From contig JALBUN010000010.1 of assembly GCA_025174535.1 (NCBI GenBank), forward strand, positions 1,860,001-1,924,000: a DNA stretch of 64,000 nt, in the 5' to 3' direction. Shown here in pieces: positions 46,501 through 57,591 of this stretch; the stretch's first letter is position 1, and each line of letters begins with the position of its first letter. This DNA is from Cantharellus purpuraceus (lineage: Eukaryota > Basidiomycota > Agaricomycetes > Cantharellales > Hydnaceae). The notes under the pieces were generated by a model that did no database searches, was not told the origin of the DNA, and worked only from the letters and a program-made list of their open reading frames with translations. The position numbers and the translations under genes were made by a program.

Positions 46501-47377
46501 TTTCAGAAAATAGACGTCTCCGCTCTACTGGGCGGTGGCGATCTCGCACGTTGAGATTAGCCAGTTTCGCCATGCGCTTGAATTCTGCAAAAGCGGTGAG
46601 AGATTGACACACCAAGCGCAGGACATTCCACGTAAATGGGGCCACGGGAGCGTGTTTAGGGTTAAGGTATTTGAGTTTGCGACGTATTTGTACGATGTTA
46701 TCTGTTGATCTCTCCTCCTCGAAAGACGGGGGAGTCTGTAGAAAGAGAACAATCGACTTTGACTGCTGTCGGTCTCTACCACCTGGATACGGGTGTAGCG
46801 AATACCGATCGATGTTGCGGAAAAGATATCACTTCTCCACAATGACTTCCCTCTCCTCCTCGTGGAAGTAGAGATAATAAAAGGGGGTATCATTAGAAAC
46901 AGACTCCTCGTCCCATTGTCATTCAACGGAGAGCGCCTGATCCCGGCAGAGCCATGAAAATTGAACGAGTTGAAGCTCAACTTGGCGACTCAAGTCAGCA
47001 AGTCGTTCTTCCTTCTCGCGGACAGCTTGGGGGTCGCGATATGGCAGCAACTCAATCTCCCCAAGGGCATCGGAGCGAGGCTTCCTTTTGCTTTGCTCGA
47101 ACTGGATGTGCCGACCATCCAGATAGAGGCCAGCCCGACCGATCCGGTCTAAAAGTGCCCTACCGATCTGTTCCGTTGGGACCGTCAATGATCCATAGCC
47201 AGAATGACGGCGGCGACGATATTTCTTGTCTTCATATAGACAAACCTTGAAATTGATGAGAAGACCGGGTGAGATTGCGTAGCGTTCGAACTGGGGTGTG
47301 TGGAGTATCATTGCCAGTCGCTGGGTTAGACTGATATCATCTGTGGTATATGAGATATTTTCCATGCTGATTTCCAT
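43597..47377 (-). pseudogene. RNA-dependent RNA polymerase, copy 1, N-terminal half broken
   Basis: Close paralogue of the intact gene at 53777-57591, with the same five-exon plan and the same ends (start at 47377, stop at 43597). Damage: TGA at 46919-21 where copy 2 has Trp, deletions and frameshifts between about 46650 and 46900, and a one-base loss near 46150 (AGCGTATTCC against AGCGTCATTCC). From exon 2 on (about 45900 down) the frame is open and keeps the catalytic DLDGDEYD and all splice sites, including the GC-AG intron. Would be a quelling-type RdRP that makes dsRNA from aberrant transcripts; as it stands it could only yield a C-terminal part. Confidence 0.88.
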
Positions 47378-47421
47378 GGTGGCCGATGCTAATGCAGCTA
47401 AACGACATTGCAAGACATGGA

Positions 47422-47666
47422 AAATGAGAGTTGGACATTGCCTGAGGTTGAGTAGTACTCACGTATCGCAACTGGGAGGAAGGGTGCACTGCAAGGCTAC
47501 ACTCTCAAGATCCAGCACCTGACCCTATACGTATGTCTGATCTGGCGCCAATCTCCCTCGATCGAGAAGTGCTTAAACACAGTGGATTATCCTACTTGAT
47601 AGGCACATTTACATAATGTCCGACCACTGACGATGACTGATTTTAGTATCCTTGCGTTTCATGATA
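47422..47666. repeat. RdRP upstream block, copy 1
   Basis: Direct repeat of 53298-53535 (shared TCTCAAGATCCAGCACCTGA and GTATGTCTGATCTGGCG). It lies just 5' of RdRP copy 1; the other copy lies 3' of RdRP copy 2, with no RdRP gene attached. Confidence 0.85.
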
Positions 47667-47695
47667 AACTCTAGTTTCTTTCTATGACGGAGATT

Positions 47696-48077
47696 TTATT
47701 CATTTCCTCCCTCATACAATCCGTCCCCATCCTAGGCTGCGCAAATTTCGCGACGATCGTACCCATGTGCATAAACACTTCCTCTTCGGTGAGCCGTGTC
47801 TTTATAAACGCGACAGTGTGTAGTTGTAACACGTGTGTTCGAGTTCCGCCGCATGCTTGAATAGATCGGACATGACGATTTCCAGCTCTTCCGTGTCCAC
47901 CAAGTCCACCAATGGTGCCAATCGGCGTGGGAGTTGCGTGGATCATGGAGGGCACTGGACGCCAACGAGAGGTTCGCGAGAGTAGATGCACTGGACTGCC
48001 TTTCCACCCCCCGTTGCTGCTAGGCACGACGTGAGTTGTAACTAGCCGCATCCATTGGAGAGTTCAATGTTTCTGAA
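47696..48077 (-). pseudogene. RdRP relic, middle copy, piece of the last exon
   Basis: About 380 bp matching the last-exon region of copy 1 around 43790-44190, in the same orientation, with several indels (TRLTEEEVF and GTIVAKFAQPRM are still readable in one frame). It stops abruptly at about 48077, where unrelated sequence leading to the glycosyltransferase begins. Confidence 0.85.
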
Positions 48078-48396
48078 CAGAATTCATCCCAATAGTAAAC
48101 TCCTAAATTGCTCCCCAATAAGATCTAACTCATGTAGACCCAGAGGAACTCCCCCCTCGAAGTTAATTAAATATTTGACTTGCTTGAAAACAAGATCAGG
48201 TGTCAACATAGATTGCTCAGGTGCTGGAAAACAGGCAGGCAGTATGTATGGCCATAAATGCTCATGACATGGATCAGGTAAAGGTATACCTTCTCGTTAT
48301 GCACTACAAACCAAGAATTCTAGGAAATTAGTGAGCGTAACGCCGCCTGCTCGAAAACATTGAAATCAAGATGCGGTAGAACCTCTAGGAAATTGT

Positions 48397-50540
48397 TCAT
48401 TTCGGTGGACAACAGTCTGTCAAAAGTCTCCTCAATTCTTTCAGTGCATCCCCACCCTCCTCCCACGCCTCCCGCCACCGATCTCTGAGCGACTCCACAT
48501 TCCATCTCTTTCGCTCCCCTTCAAGGCCCCTCGTGTTCTGAAGTATGCTGCGTATTTCCACTGCGACAGCTTCATCAGTACCTATAGGCTGCACTCCTCG
48601 ATAGAGCGGCTTCATTCCATGCTGTCCGGTTCGGATTTCAACCATCTGAAACGCCAGGTCAAGCGTGAGTGTAACATATGTTGCAGTTCCCGGCTGGTCA
48701 GCGTCAAGTGGCCATGCAATCCTGAGATAGAGGAAGGAAAGAAATGAGGTAAACAAAGCATGAAGAAACGTGAACATGAACGCACATTGGGATTCCTGAT
48801 GCCAATGACTCTGTCACGCTGTTCTGTCCACAGTGTGTCAAGAACCACCCAGTAGCCTGAGGGGTGAACCTGTTAATGTGGACGGAATCCATCCGATGAT
48901 GACTGCATGGCACTGACGGGATGATTCAGTATCATCTGTTGAGGAGACCATGTCGATAATATCCCAATTCCAGACTGCTTGATCTTTTCAGCGTATCCAG
49001 GAGGTATGATGGCATGAGGTGAAGCATGGGACAGTATCTACTTCGCAATTCAGAAAGACCATACAAGAGTGATTGTTGGCACTTACGAATGGGTAGTCAA
49101 GTTCCAGAAGAGCATCTACAAGTGCCCAAACATGCTCATTCTTCTTGGGCCACCAAAAGCTTCCAAAGGAGACCTGGGAATATCAGGAACCGTCTTCCAC
49201 CCACCTACTGAAATTTGTGCCCGAGTGTGACTTACGAAGATCAGGGAACGCTTCCCGTAGGTCTTGAGCGTCTTGTCAAGGAATGCTTCAAATTCCCCAC
49301 CATTAGCCGACAACTCAATTTCCATCTGCTTCGCTGTGTCAGAGAGCTTATTGTCTCCGAAGCCGGAAGGAATCAACGGTCCTATAGCATACACGGGACG
49401 ATTCGTCTCCCCAAACCACGCGCGCAGAGCTTCGAGGCTTTTCTGGTCATACGCTGCACTAGACACCGACACGAATCCGTCACATTCGCGGGCGAAGCTA
49501 TGAAATAACACATGGTCAGTGATTAATCCGTATGCCATACTAATAGGCTTGGGTATCCACACACGTATACGTAATAGCCAAGTGTTTGCCAGGAATTGAG
49601 AATATAGCCTAGTCAAAGGAATCCATCGCTGGTCTGATTACGAGTGCTGTGACTGAACCATACCTCCTGAGGGAACCATTCATAGTCATACATTGGAGGC
49701 ATGCCGGGGATAGTTATCACATCTCCATTTGCCGGGTGATACATCTAATATGTTTAGGATTCGTAGAGGCGAGTGGCAAGAAGGAAGCTTTTCTGACCTC
49801 GTCGATGATTTCGTCTACATTCCTTCCTGTCTCTTTAGCCTGGTTGCTAGCCATTGTTTTCACATCCCCATATCCACCGAGCTCCTTGGGACCGAAGAGG
49901 TGGAGGGAGGAAGACGCGGAATTTGATGCCCAAGCCCAGACAGGAATGCTCCTGCCGGTCACAGAACGAATGTGTCGAAGGAGTTTGAAGAGGAAGAACT
50001 GACACCTGGATTGAGCAGACGGTGGCACCAGGATAGCAAAGCCACCTACGTCAAGGACCACAGCAGTCGGTTTAATTGTCCCATCAATGGTCTTGTTCTT
50101 ATAGAGACAGTGGACGGGTTCGGAGTTTATGAGCTTCTCGTAATACCCTGGAAATACTTGACTTAGGTGGGTGGCCAGCTCAAGCACTTGGGTGCCTTGA
50201 CCACCGACATTAACGAGTCTAAAGAATGTTCAAGGAAACCCATGACGAAGCTGCGAGGACACCCACCTTATATTCGCCTTGGCCTTGGAGTCTGCTGGGC
50301 TAGTGGAGAAATATCTTCCAATCTCCTGTTCTGTTCGTTTGCTAAAGTCCCCCACAGTCAAGAGAGTGATGGCGACATCGGCTCGTTCGTTTACAACCTT
50401 ACATGCGAAGGAGGCGAGTGGCCTGAGGTGTCCTAAAGCAGCAGTAAGTTTGGAGAATCCGCGAATGATATACGACGCTTACCCCATTCAGGAATACAGA
50501 GAAAAATAAGGTGGCCAGATGTGACTGATTGCGCTTCCAT
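48397..50540 (-). CDS. UDP-glycosyltransferase (GT1 family)
   Basis: Transfers a sugar from a UDP-sugar to a small molecule in the cytosol; acceptor unknown. Start MEAQSVTSGHLIFLCIPEWGHLRPLASFA at 50540, the usual N-terminal fold with the GHLRP motif; the first intron splits the WG-H. Middle exons read ITIPGMPPMYDYEWFP, FVSVSSAAYDQKSLEALRAWFG and GKRSLIFVSFGS. The C-terminal UDP-binding motif is GWFLTHCGQNSVTES, then IAWPLDADQP after an intron. Ends TDCCPPK at 48397. Many small exons, so inner boundaries are approximate. Divergently arranged with the dehydrogenase at 51501, with which it shares a 0.96-kb promoter region. The pair lies inside the broken RdRP array. Confidence 0.88.
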
Positions 50541-51500
50541 GGTTCGCTGGCGGGGGGGTATAATTGAAGGTTTGAACGATTACCTTTTAACACAGAGAGG
50601 TTATTGTAACAAGAATAGGTGAAACGTGCCATTGTGGTTCGCTATCTATATGTAATGGGGTATTGAACGAGTAATGCGGCGAATACTGACTTGTCATCCT
50701 TGTTGCATAACGCAATTGAGTACGTACATTCTGAGCTGCTATCTGATCGGAGGGACACGTAAACCCTGTCTCTTTGAAAACCCATTGTATAACAAGAAAA
50801 CCCAAGCGCTCAACGTCAACGCTCAGCGCCCAGTGAATTGACATTGACCAGGGCAGACAATGTCTGAGTTTAACTCCGATGGAATCGGACTCTTCCGGTA
50901 CCAGGTCTCAGGACATCGCCCATTGTTTGAATCCAGTCTGGTACTGGTCGTCGGGTTGTTGGAAGGAATATGCCAGCGTGTTCTTTTGAGTTTGCGGCAG
51001 TCCATAGTCATACAGTCAGCTGCATTCGCACTAACTGTTTATGGATACATCGCTGAACAGGTATATATAATGGAGAAGTTTTTCTTTAGTTGAGTTTTAT
51101 TTCCCTCAGTCTTCACACAATCGAGACTGTACTGCAGTCACTCCTTCATGAATTCTAATGGTCTTCTTTTGTTACAATAATATTAGTCTTTACACAATCA
51201 AGATTGGGTCTCTCACTTTGTAGCTCCCACTGTGCCACGATCACAATTCGGTCTCCATCAATCATCTCTAAAACAGCCCCATCTCTCTACTTTACTTATT
51301 TTTTATTCATATTGAGAACGTTTTGATCTTGCCAGGCATGTCTAGTAATTATGGGATCCGATGGTGCCGAAGCTCTGGGTCGTTACTAACGAAACTCCGA
51401 TCAGTGGCATGATAAACAGTGAGAATGTCCCCAAGTTGAGAAATCCAGCACCTACTCCTCCTCCTTCCCCCCTCTTTTAGCAGTTATCAACGCCGTCATC
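50541..51500. promoter_or_regulatory. Shared divergent promoter region, glycosyltransferase / dehydrogenase
   Basis: 960 bp between two divergent start codons. Repeated words CACACAATCGAGACTG (51115) and TACACAATCAAGATTGG (51194) lie nearer the dehydrogenase. Contains no open frame of note. Co-regulation is inference. Confidence 0.45.
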
Positions 51501-53126
51501 ATGGGTAGCATTCTTGGTTGGATTTCCCCCACCTCCTCATTATCCCAGCAGTTCCCTCCCAATTCCAAGTTTGATCCCGAGAGAGACATCCCAGATTTGA
51601 CTGGGAAGGTACAAACTTTCGTTTGACATTACAATAGACTTTTTCATAATGCATGGCCCATGGACTGGAATGATCATGAGATGTGCATATGTCTCATTGC
51701 ATAGCCCAATAACACTCCCAGACACTGCATTATGAGAAAGTCTGCTGTACTTCATTTTCGACTGGGAATGATGCAGACGCATTTTTAGGTTGCCATTGTG
51801 ACTGGAGGAAACTCGGGAATCGGATATCACACAGTGAAGCAGTTGCTCCTCAAGAACGCCACAGTATACCTAGCTGCACGCTCGCCTAGTAGATGTGAAG
51901 AGGCAATAAATCGTCTGAAGGATGAGACCCGAGGAAAGCAGCCGATTTTACTGCAGCTGGACCTGGCAGATTTGCGGAGCGTCAAGACAGCCGCGGAGGA
52001 GTTCTTGAGCAAAGAAGAGAGGCTGGACATTCTGTTCAATAATGCGTGCGTATTGAATACACGGGTCCTCTCATCATGTAGGATAAGTCAATCCAATACC
52101 CGACAGCGGCGTCATGGTTCCACCTCTCGACGAATTAACTGTCCAAGGCTATGATCTCCGTGCGTGCAGTGAATAATATTCGTTAATGCTAGGAAACTTA
52201 TTGTATTTTCACGTCTTCCAGATTTTGGTGAGCTTATCCCTCTGATTTTCGACAAGAGCGATCTGAACACGTACAGGCACTAATGTCCTTGGCCATTACT
52301 TCTTCACGGTGTGAAATATCGTCAGGCCAGCTTGCATATTCGCTTAGTTTCACCTTATACACAGTTAAAGCTACTACCTGCTTTGGAACGCTCGACGGCT
52401 CACCACAAAACCAAAGCTCGTGTCATGAACGCATCGTCTACAGTTCATGCTATGGCGCCAGGTAAAACGGGTCTTGACTGGAAAGTCATGAAGGGGGGTG
52501 CAGAGCGGGACAAGGCAGTGAAGAATTTGGGTCCTTTGGCAGGATGGAAGTTGTATGGATCCAGTAAAATGGTGCGATTTGATCTTCCGTCTTTCCTGCC
52601 AGAACATGCTTCACATCGATTCTGGATAGGGCTCTGTCTTCTTCTCCCACATTCTCACCAAATACCACGGCAACGTCGTCACAGCTTCTAGTGTGCATCC
52701 TGGTGGAATCGTCACAGACCTACAGAAGTTCGTGTTCGATGTTGATGCTTCGTTAGGTCAGCCTAATGAATGTGCTACAGAAACATGCCAGGCTGGCAAC
52801 GATGGATAACGCACAAAGTTTCTCACCCAGCCTCGTAGGCTTATATTAACACATCTCAGCATGGTCTATCTACTGACTAACTTGCCACCAGCTTCGGCGC
52901 ATTCACGCAGCTGTGGGGCGGGACAACCGCTAAGGAAGAGGAAGTGAGCGACCAGGTAAGCCTCCCCGTCGGTCTCAGAATGAGCTGTGTGGTTGATATC
53001 GGCACCTCGCGTGAACAGTACCTCATTCCCTGGGCACGCATTGGAAAGGCGGACCCCCGCGCGGCGAACGAAGCCACGCGGGATGAGCTGAAAAAGTGGC
53101 TAGATGAGCAGTTGAAAGAATACTAA
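51501..53126 (+). CDS. Short-chain dehydrogenase/reductase (retinol-dehydrogenase-like)
   Basis: 318 residues, nine exons: 51501-51608, 51789-52045, 52107-52159, 52222-52227, 52277-52308, 52365-52571, 52630-52751, 52892-52955 and 53019-53126; the sum is a clean multiple of three. NAD(P)-binding motif VTGGNSGIG (residues 40-48), NNAG at about 120-123, Ser in NASSTVHAM, catalytic YGSSK (Tyr216, Lys220). C-terminal YLIPWARIGKADPRA is typical of this subgroup. Exon 4 is only six bases and is needed to restore YDLHFGTNVLGHYFFT. Oxidoreductase on an alcohol or ketone, substrate unknown. Divergent partner of the glycosyltransferase. Confidence 0.9.
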
Positions 53127-53776
53127 TTTATTGGGGTTATACATTTCTTTGATTTGAAGTGCACCCTCTGGTGCTTATATTGATGTTTTATCTATTTTTT
53201 CTGTAACATTTGGGGATTCTTTCACCGTCGTCTAAATACTGTATCGAGTATGGATATTGAGTAGGTGATGGGAGGCGTGGGCGATGACGACAGCTCCAAT
53301 GAGAGTTGGACATACCTGAGGGTGAGTAGCACTCACGTATCACAGTTGAGAGGAAGAGTGCACTGCATGGCCACTCTCAAGATCCAGCACCTGACCCTGT
53401 ACGTATGTCTGATCTGGCGTCAATCTCCTTCGATCGAGGAGTTCCTAAACACAGTGGATTCTCCTGCTTGATAGGCACATTTCATGTCTGACCACTGACG
53501 ACGATTGTGATTGTAGTATCCTTGCATTTCATGATATGAACACCAATTTTGACACCCTTTTCTTTATTTTGAGGCCCTGTCTACGAGAATACACGCGGCT
53601 ATGTAACACTTGTAAGAGTCAAATGGTGGTGAATCGGTTCAAGGGATATCATGAATTACGTGGAGATTTGTTGCGCAAATGTGATTCGATCGAATACAGC
53701 CATGACTACATAGAGGTACAACCTGAGTGAATATTCTGCGCACCCGTTCATCGGACATACACCTCAATCATACACT
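53127..53776. other. Intergenic region with an orphan RdRP upstream block
   Basis: Holds the second copy of the RdRP upstream block (53298-53535), oriented as if an RdRP gene should lie to its left, where instead the dehydrogenase ends. The remainder shows nothing. Confidence 0.6.
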
Positions 53777-56700
53777 TCAATCATCCAATTCCTTGATCAC
53801 CTCGAAGATGGCCCGCAATGCAATCCAGCCAAAGCTCTTGGCCCCAAAAGTATCCTTCTTCGTCAAAGAAACCCTCCACGCCGTCCACGCACGATTCGCC
53901 CAATCCTTGATCACAACCTCGTCGTCCCCTTCAAGCTCCTTCCACATCCGCCGAACAAAAACACTCATTTCCTCCCTCATACTCGAAATACAATCCGACC
54001 GCATCCTAGGCTGCGCAGACTTTGCGACGATCGTGCCCATGAACACTTCCTCTTCGGTGAGCCGTTTCTTTGCAGAACGTGACATCGTGTAGTTGTAACA
54101 GACATGCTCCAATTCCGCCGCGTAATGGTCGAACAGATCGGACATGGAAGACTCCAACTCCTCCGTGTCCTCCAAGTCCACCAATGGTGTCAATCGGCGG
54201 CGAAGCTTCATGGATATGGGGTCATTGAGTGCACTGGACGTTAACGACAGATTTTCCAGAGTGTTTTCCAGTGAGAGACCTCCTTGTCTTTTCTTTCGCC
54301 GTCGGTGTTGGGCACGTGAACCATAACTCGTTGCATTCAACGGAGGGAGTTCAATGTCTCTGAACATCTTCCCCAGCGTAGTCTGCGATTCATAGTAATC
54401 GGCGTTCGAGATATGAGTGAGCTCGGGGGCAAACCAGTCAGGTTTCACGCGTATGTTGGGTTGCGGGATGATGTCAAAGGGAACAGGCGCGCCATTCTTG
54501 GGAAAATCGACTGCCCAGCTGTGGAGCACCGCCAGCTTCCCGCAATCTGGCGCGAAGATCCCCTTAGGATGACGATCTGCGATCAAGAGGAAATTCGTCG
54601 CCACTATACCCAGCCTTGGAAGAAAATCAGTCAGTTGGAAACCATCGCTGTGAGATGGATTGGACATACATGTCATTGTTGATGTAGTCCACCACAAAGT
54701 TGGCCACATCTTCGATGGTACTCTCACGCTCTAAAGTCTTCCTCTGCGCCGGAGGATAACTTCCAGGGTCCGAAATGAAAGTGGGGAACAGCGCTTCCAA
54801 CGTAATCAAATCGTATTCATCCCCGTCAAGATCCGAACCGCTAAGCTTATTTGGGAGGGGCCGATCACCTGAAATGGGGGTGGGTCGTGAAGGATGGAAC
54901 AATATGCAGCAGACCTTGACTTGCCTTGTTGTGAGAATACCACGCAGTTATATAGTGCATGAAGGGGTGAGCCCTGTGGGGGTGCCCCTATGGCGTCGGC
55001 GATCTGGACATCGCCTGGATGGATCGTGGGTGACTTGGAAATGAGGATAGGACCCTTCAGGTACTCAGGGCGAGCACCGTCACTTCGCATAATGCAAGCT
55101 GCACAAATCGAAATAAGTCAGAGAGACAATACGAGTGAGAGTGTCGGATATTATACCATAGATTTGATTTTCTGAAAGCATGTTGTGTTCGTCAACAACC
55201 CCTACGAGTTTCCAACATTCCGGCACTGGAACGCGAGCCTTGAACTTGATCTCCCGAAGCACGTGATGCACTGCAAACTGCATGCAGCGATTCATGAATG
55301 AGTCTAAAACACCCGACGGGGTGACATTCGCCTCAAAGTCAACACCCAGTTTCCGCAAATTTGCGAACGTGGACGAAAGTGCAAAGGCACTTCCCATACC
55401 GTGTTTTTCGATAAGGCCGGCGGCACCTTTCAACGATCTGGAGGCCTCCCTCGTCTCCTCAACGGCTTTTCGTTGCAACGACAGAAAAACTTCCGAGTCG
55501 ACGCCAAGTCCTGACAAGATCATAACAAGAGGCCGGTTCAAAAAGAATTTAATTGGTTTGTTGAAAGACCTTGCGATTTCTACAGAGTGATTGTGGCTGG
55601 ACTCAAACTTGATCATCGACGGTCGCAAGCAAAGCACAAAATCGTCCAATGTCGGATCGACGCTGAGCACCCCTTTGGCGCCCTGTATTCTCACCTGAAA
55701 CACACTAGGCGTGCGCCTTCCACGACCTGTCCGCTCCGAGCCACGTTGCAGCGCAGAGTAGATTTCGTCGGCCATGCTTTGTGAACATGGGGCGTCTCCA
55801 TCAGAGAAACAGTAACCATTGCGTTCAATGTCCGGAATCCTCCGGATCTGATCGGGCTCGACGACCACGGAGAATTCTGTGGCCGTAAATGCCTGAGAGA
55901 GCCGTGCGGCATACCTGGCAGGACATCGCAGAAGCTCCCTTGGCCAAGCTGAGCCGATGGTTGCTCGAATCGACTCTGCATCGAGGAGGTTGCCACGCCT
56001 GTCTCTGAATGGAGTGACAAACCATACAGTGTACTGTTTCAACGCAGATTGGGAATAGGCCAGAAATTCGAAGCTAGGAGACGAAATTAGGTGATAAGTT
56101 TTACAATGATTGACGTACTCACTGTCGGCCACAGATTCGGAATCCGTTTTTGAGTATCGTTCCTACACGCTCCTCAATAAATCTCGGGCCGTCCACTTCT
56201 CGGCGGTCGAACCTAAATTTCAGACCATCCTCGTCTGTGAAGGAAACGCGCAGGAATGCATCATTATTCAGTGGGTATTGTCTGAGGATCCGGTTTGATG
56301 TATCGGGGAATGGGCCACGGAGCGTCATTCCTGTGGGAGTGAAGGTGACGTGCAAGCACTGAAAGAGTCGCCCGTCCGTGTTAGGTTCCTGAATCTCGGT
56401 GCCGCTCTGATTGGTATCGTTCATGGCTTGAGTGAATAATGATTTGGGGGAGGCATCCTCCTCCAAATACCATAGGTCCCGGAGGTATAGCTTAAATTGA
56501 CGAAGTACTTGGGTGGTATGCTGTGGTCCACGGCTGTGGACCAGCTCGTCGATACTTGAACGGAGGTCGAGCAACTCTGCCGTATCAAGGAGCAGATCCC
56601 TGTGCAAGGCCTCGCATTGAAATGCGACCGACCAATCTAAACCACCTAGCCACTCCTGCAATAGCTGTAGTCTACTTTCAGAAAATAGATGTCTCCGCTC

Positions 56701-57591
56701 CACTGGGCGGTGGCGGTCTTGCACGTTGAGATTAGCCATCTCTGCCATGCGCCTGAATTCTGCAAGACCGGTGAGAGATTGACACACCAAGCGCAGGACA
56801 TTCCACGTAAATGGCGCCACGGGTGCGTGTTTAGCGTCAATACATTTTAGTTTGTGACGTTTGAGTCTACGCTGTCCTTGGAGTATACCTAGTCTTTCGA
56901 TTAATGCGTGTTTCACCCCCCCCTCGAAGGAAGGGGGTGTCTCCAGAAGGAGAACAATTGACTTCTCACTGCTGTCCGTCTCTACTGCCTGGATACGGGA
57001 GTAGCGCATGCCGATCAATGTTGAAAAAATGCCATAAGATCCCGCCACAATGACTTCCCTCGTCTCTTCGCGGAAGGAGAGACGATAAGAGTTTTCCATA
57101 GAAGAGCCCAATCTCTTTTTGGTCTCCCATTGCCATTCGATGGAAAGCACCTGATCACGACAAAGCCATCCAAATTGAACGAATTGAAGATCGACTTGGT
57201 GGCTCAAATCAGCAAGTCGTTCTTCCTTTTCGCGGACAGCTTGGGGGTCGCGATATGGCAGCAGCTCAATCTCCCCAAGGGTATCGGAGCGAGGCTGCTT
57301 GTTGCTTTTCTGGAACTGGATGTACCGGCCATCGAGATGGAGGCCGGTCCGACCGATCTGGTTTAAAAGTGCCTTACCGATCTGTTCAGTCGGGACCGTC
57401 AATGATCCATAGCTGGAATGGCGGTAGCGACGATATTTCTTGTCTTCGTACAGATAAACCTTGAAATTAATGGGAAGACCGGGTGAGATTGCGTAGTGTT
57501 CGAACTGGGGTGTGTGGAGTATCATTGCCAGTCGCTGGGTTAGACTGATATCATCTGTGGTATATGAAATGTTTCTCATGCTGATCTCCAT
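53777..57591 (-). CDS. RNA-dependent RNA polymerase, intact copy (quelling type)
   Basis: 1198 residues. Exons 57591-56123, 56073-55157, 55098-54925, 54868-54670 and 54614-53777. The start ATG lies in AGCCACCATGG. Eukaryotic cellular RdRP: WFVTPFRDRRGN, PSMIKFESSHNHSVEIARSF, PLVMILSGLGVD, PGDVQIADAIGAPP, LYNCVVFSQQG and the double-psi catalytic loop SGSDLDGDEYD (Asp866, 868, 870). Makes complementary RNA from single-stranded templates, feeding Dicer and Argonaute in quelling. Intron 3 has a GC donor (AAG|GCAAGT), confirmed because only that join keeps the frame into GDRPLPNKLSG. Third member of a head-to-tail array with copy 1 and the 47.7-kb relic. No stop or frameshift seen. Confidence 0.93.
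54869..54924 (-). other. GC-AG intron in RdRP
   Basis: 56-bp intron with donor GCAAGT and acceptor TTTCAG, just before the exon coding for the catalytic loop. The same GC donor occurs in copy 1 (near 44750). Confidence 0.85.
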
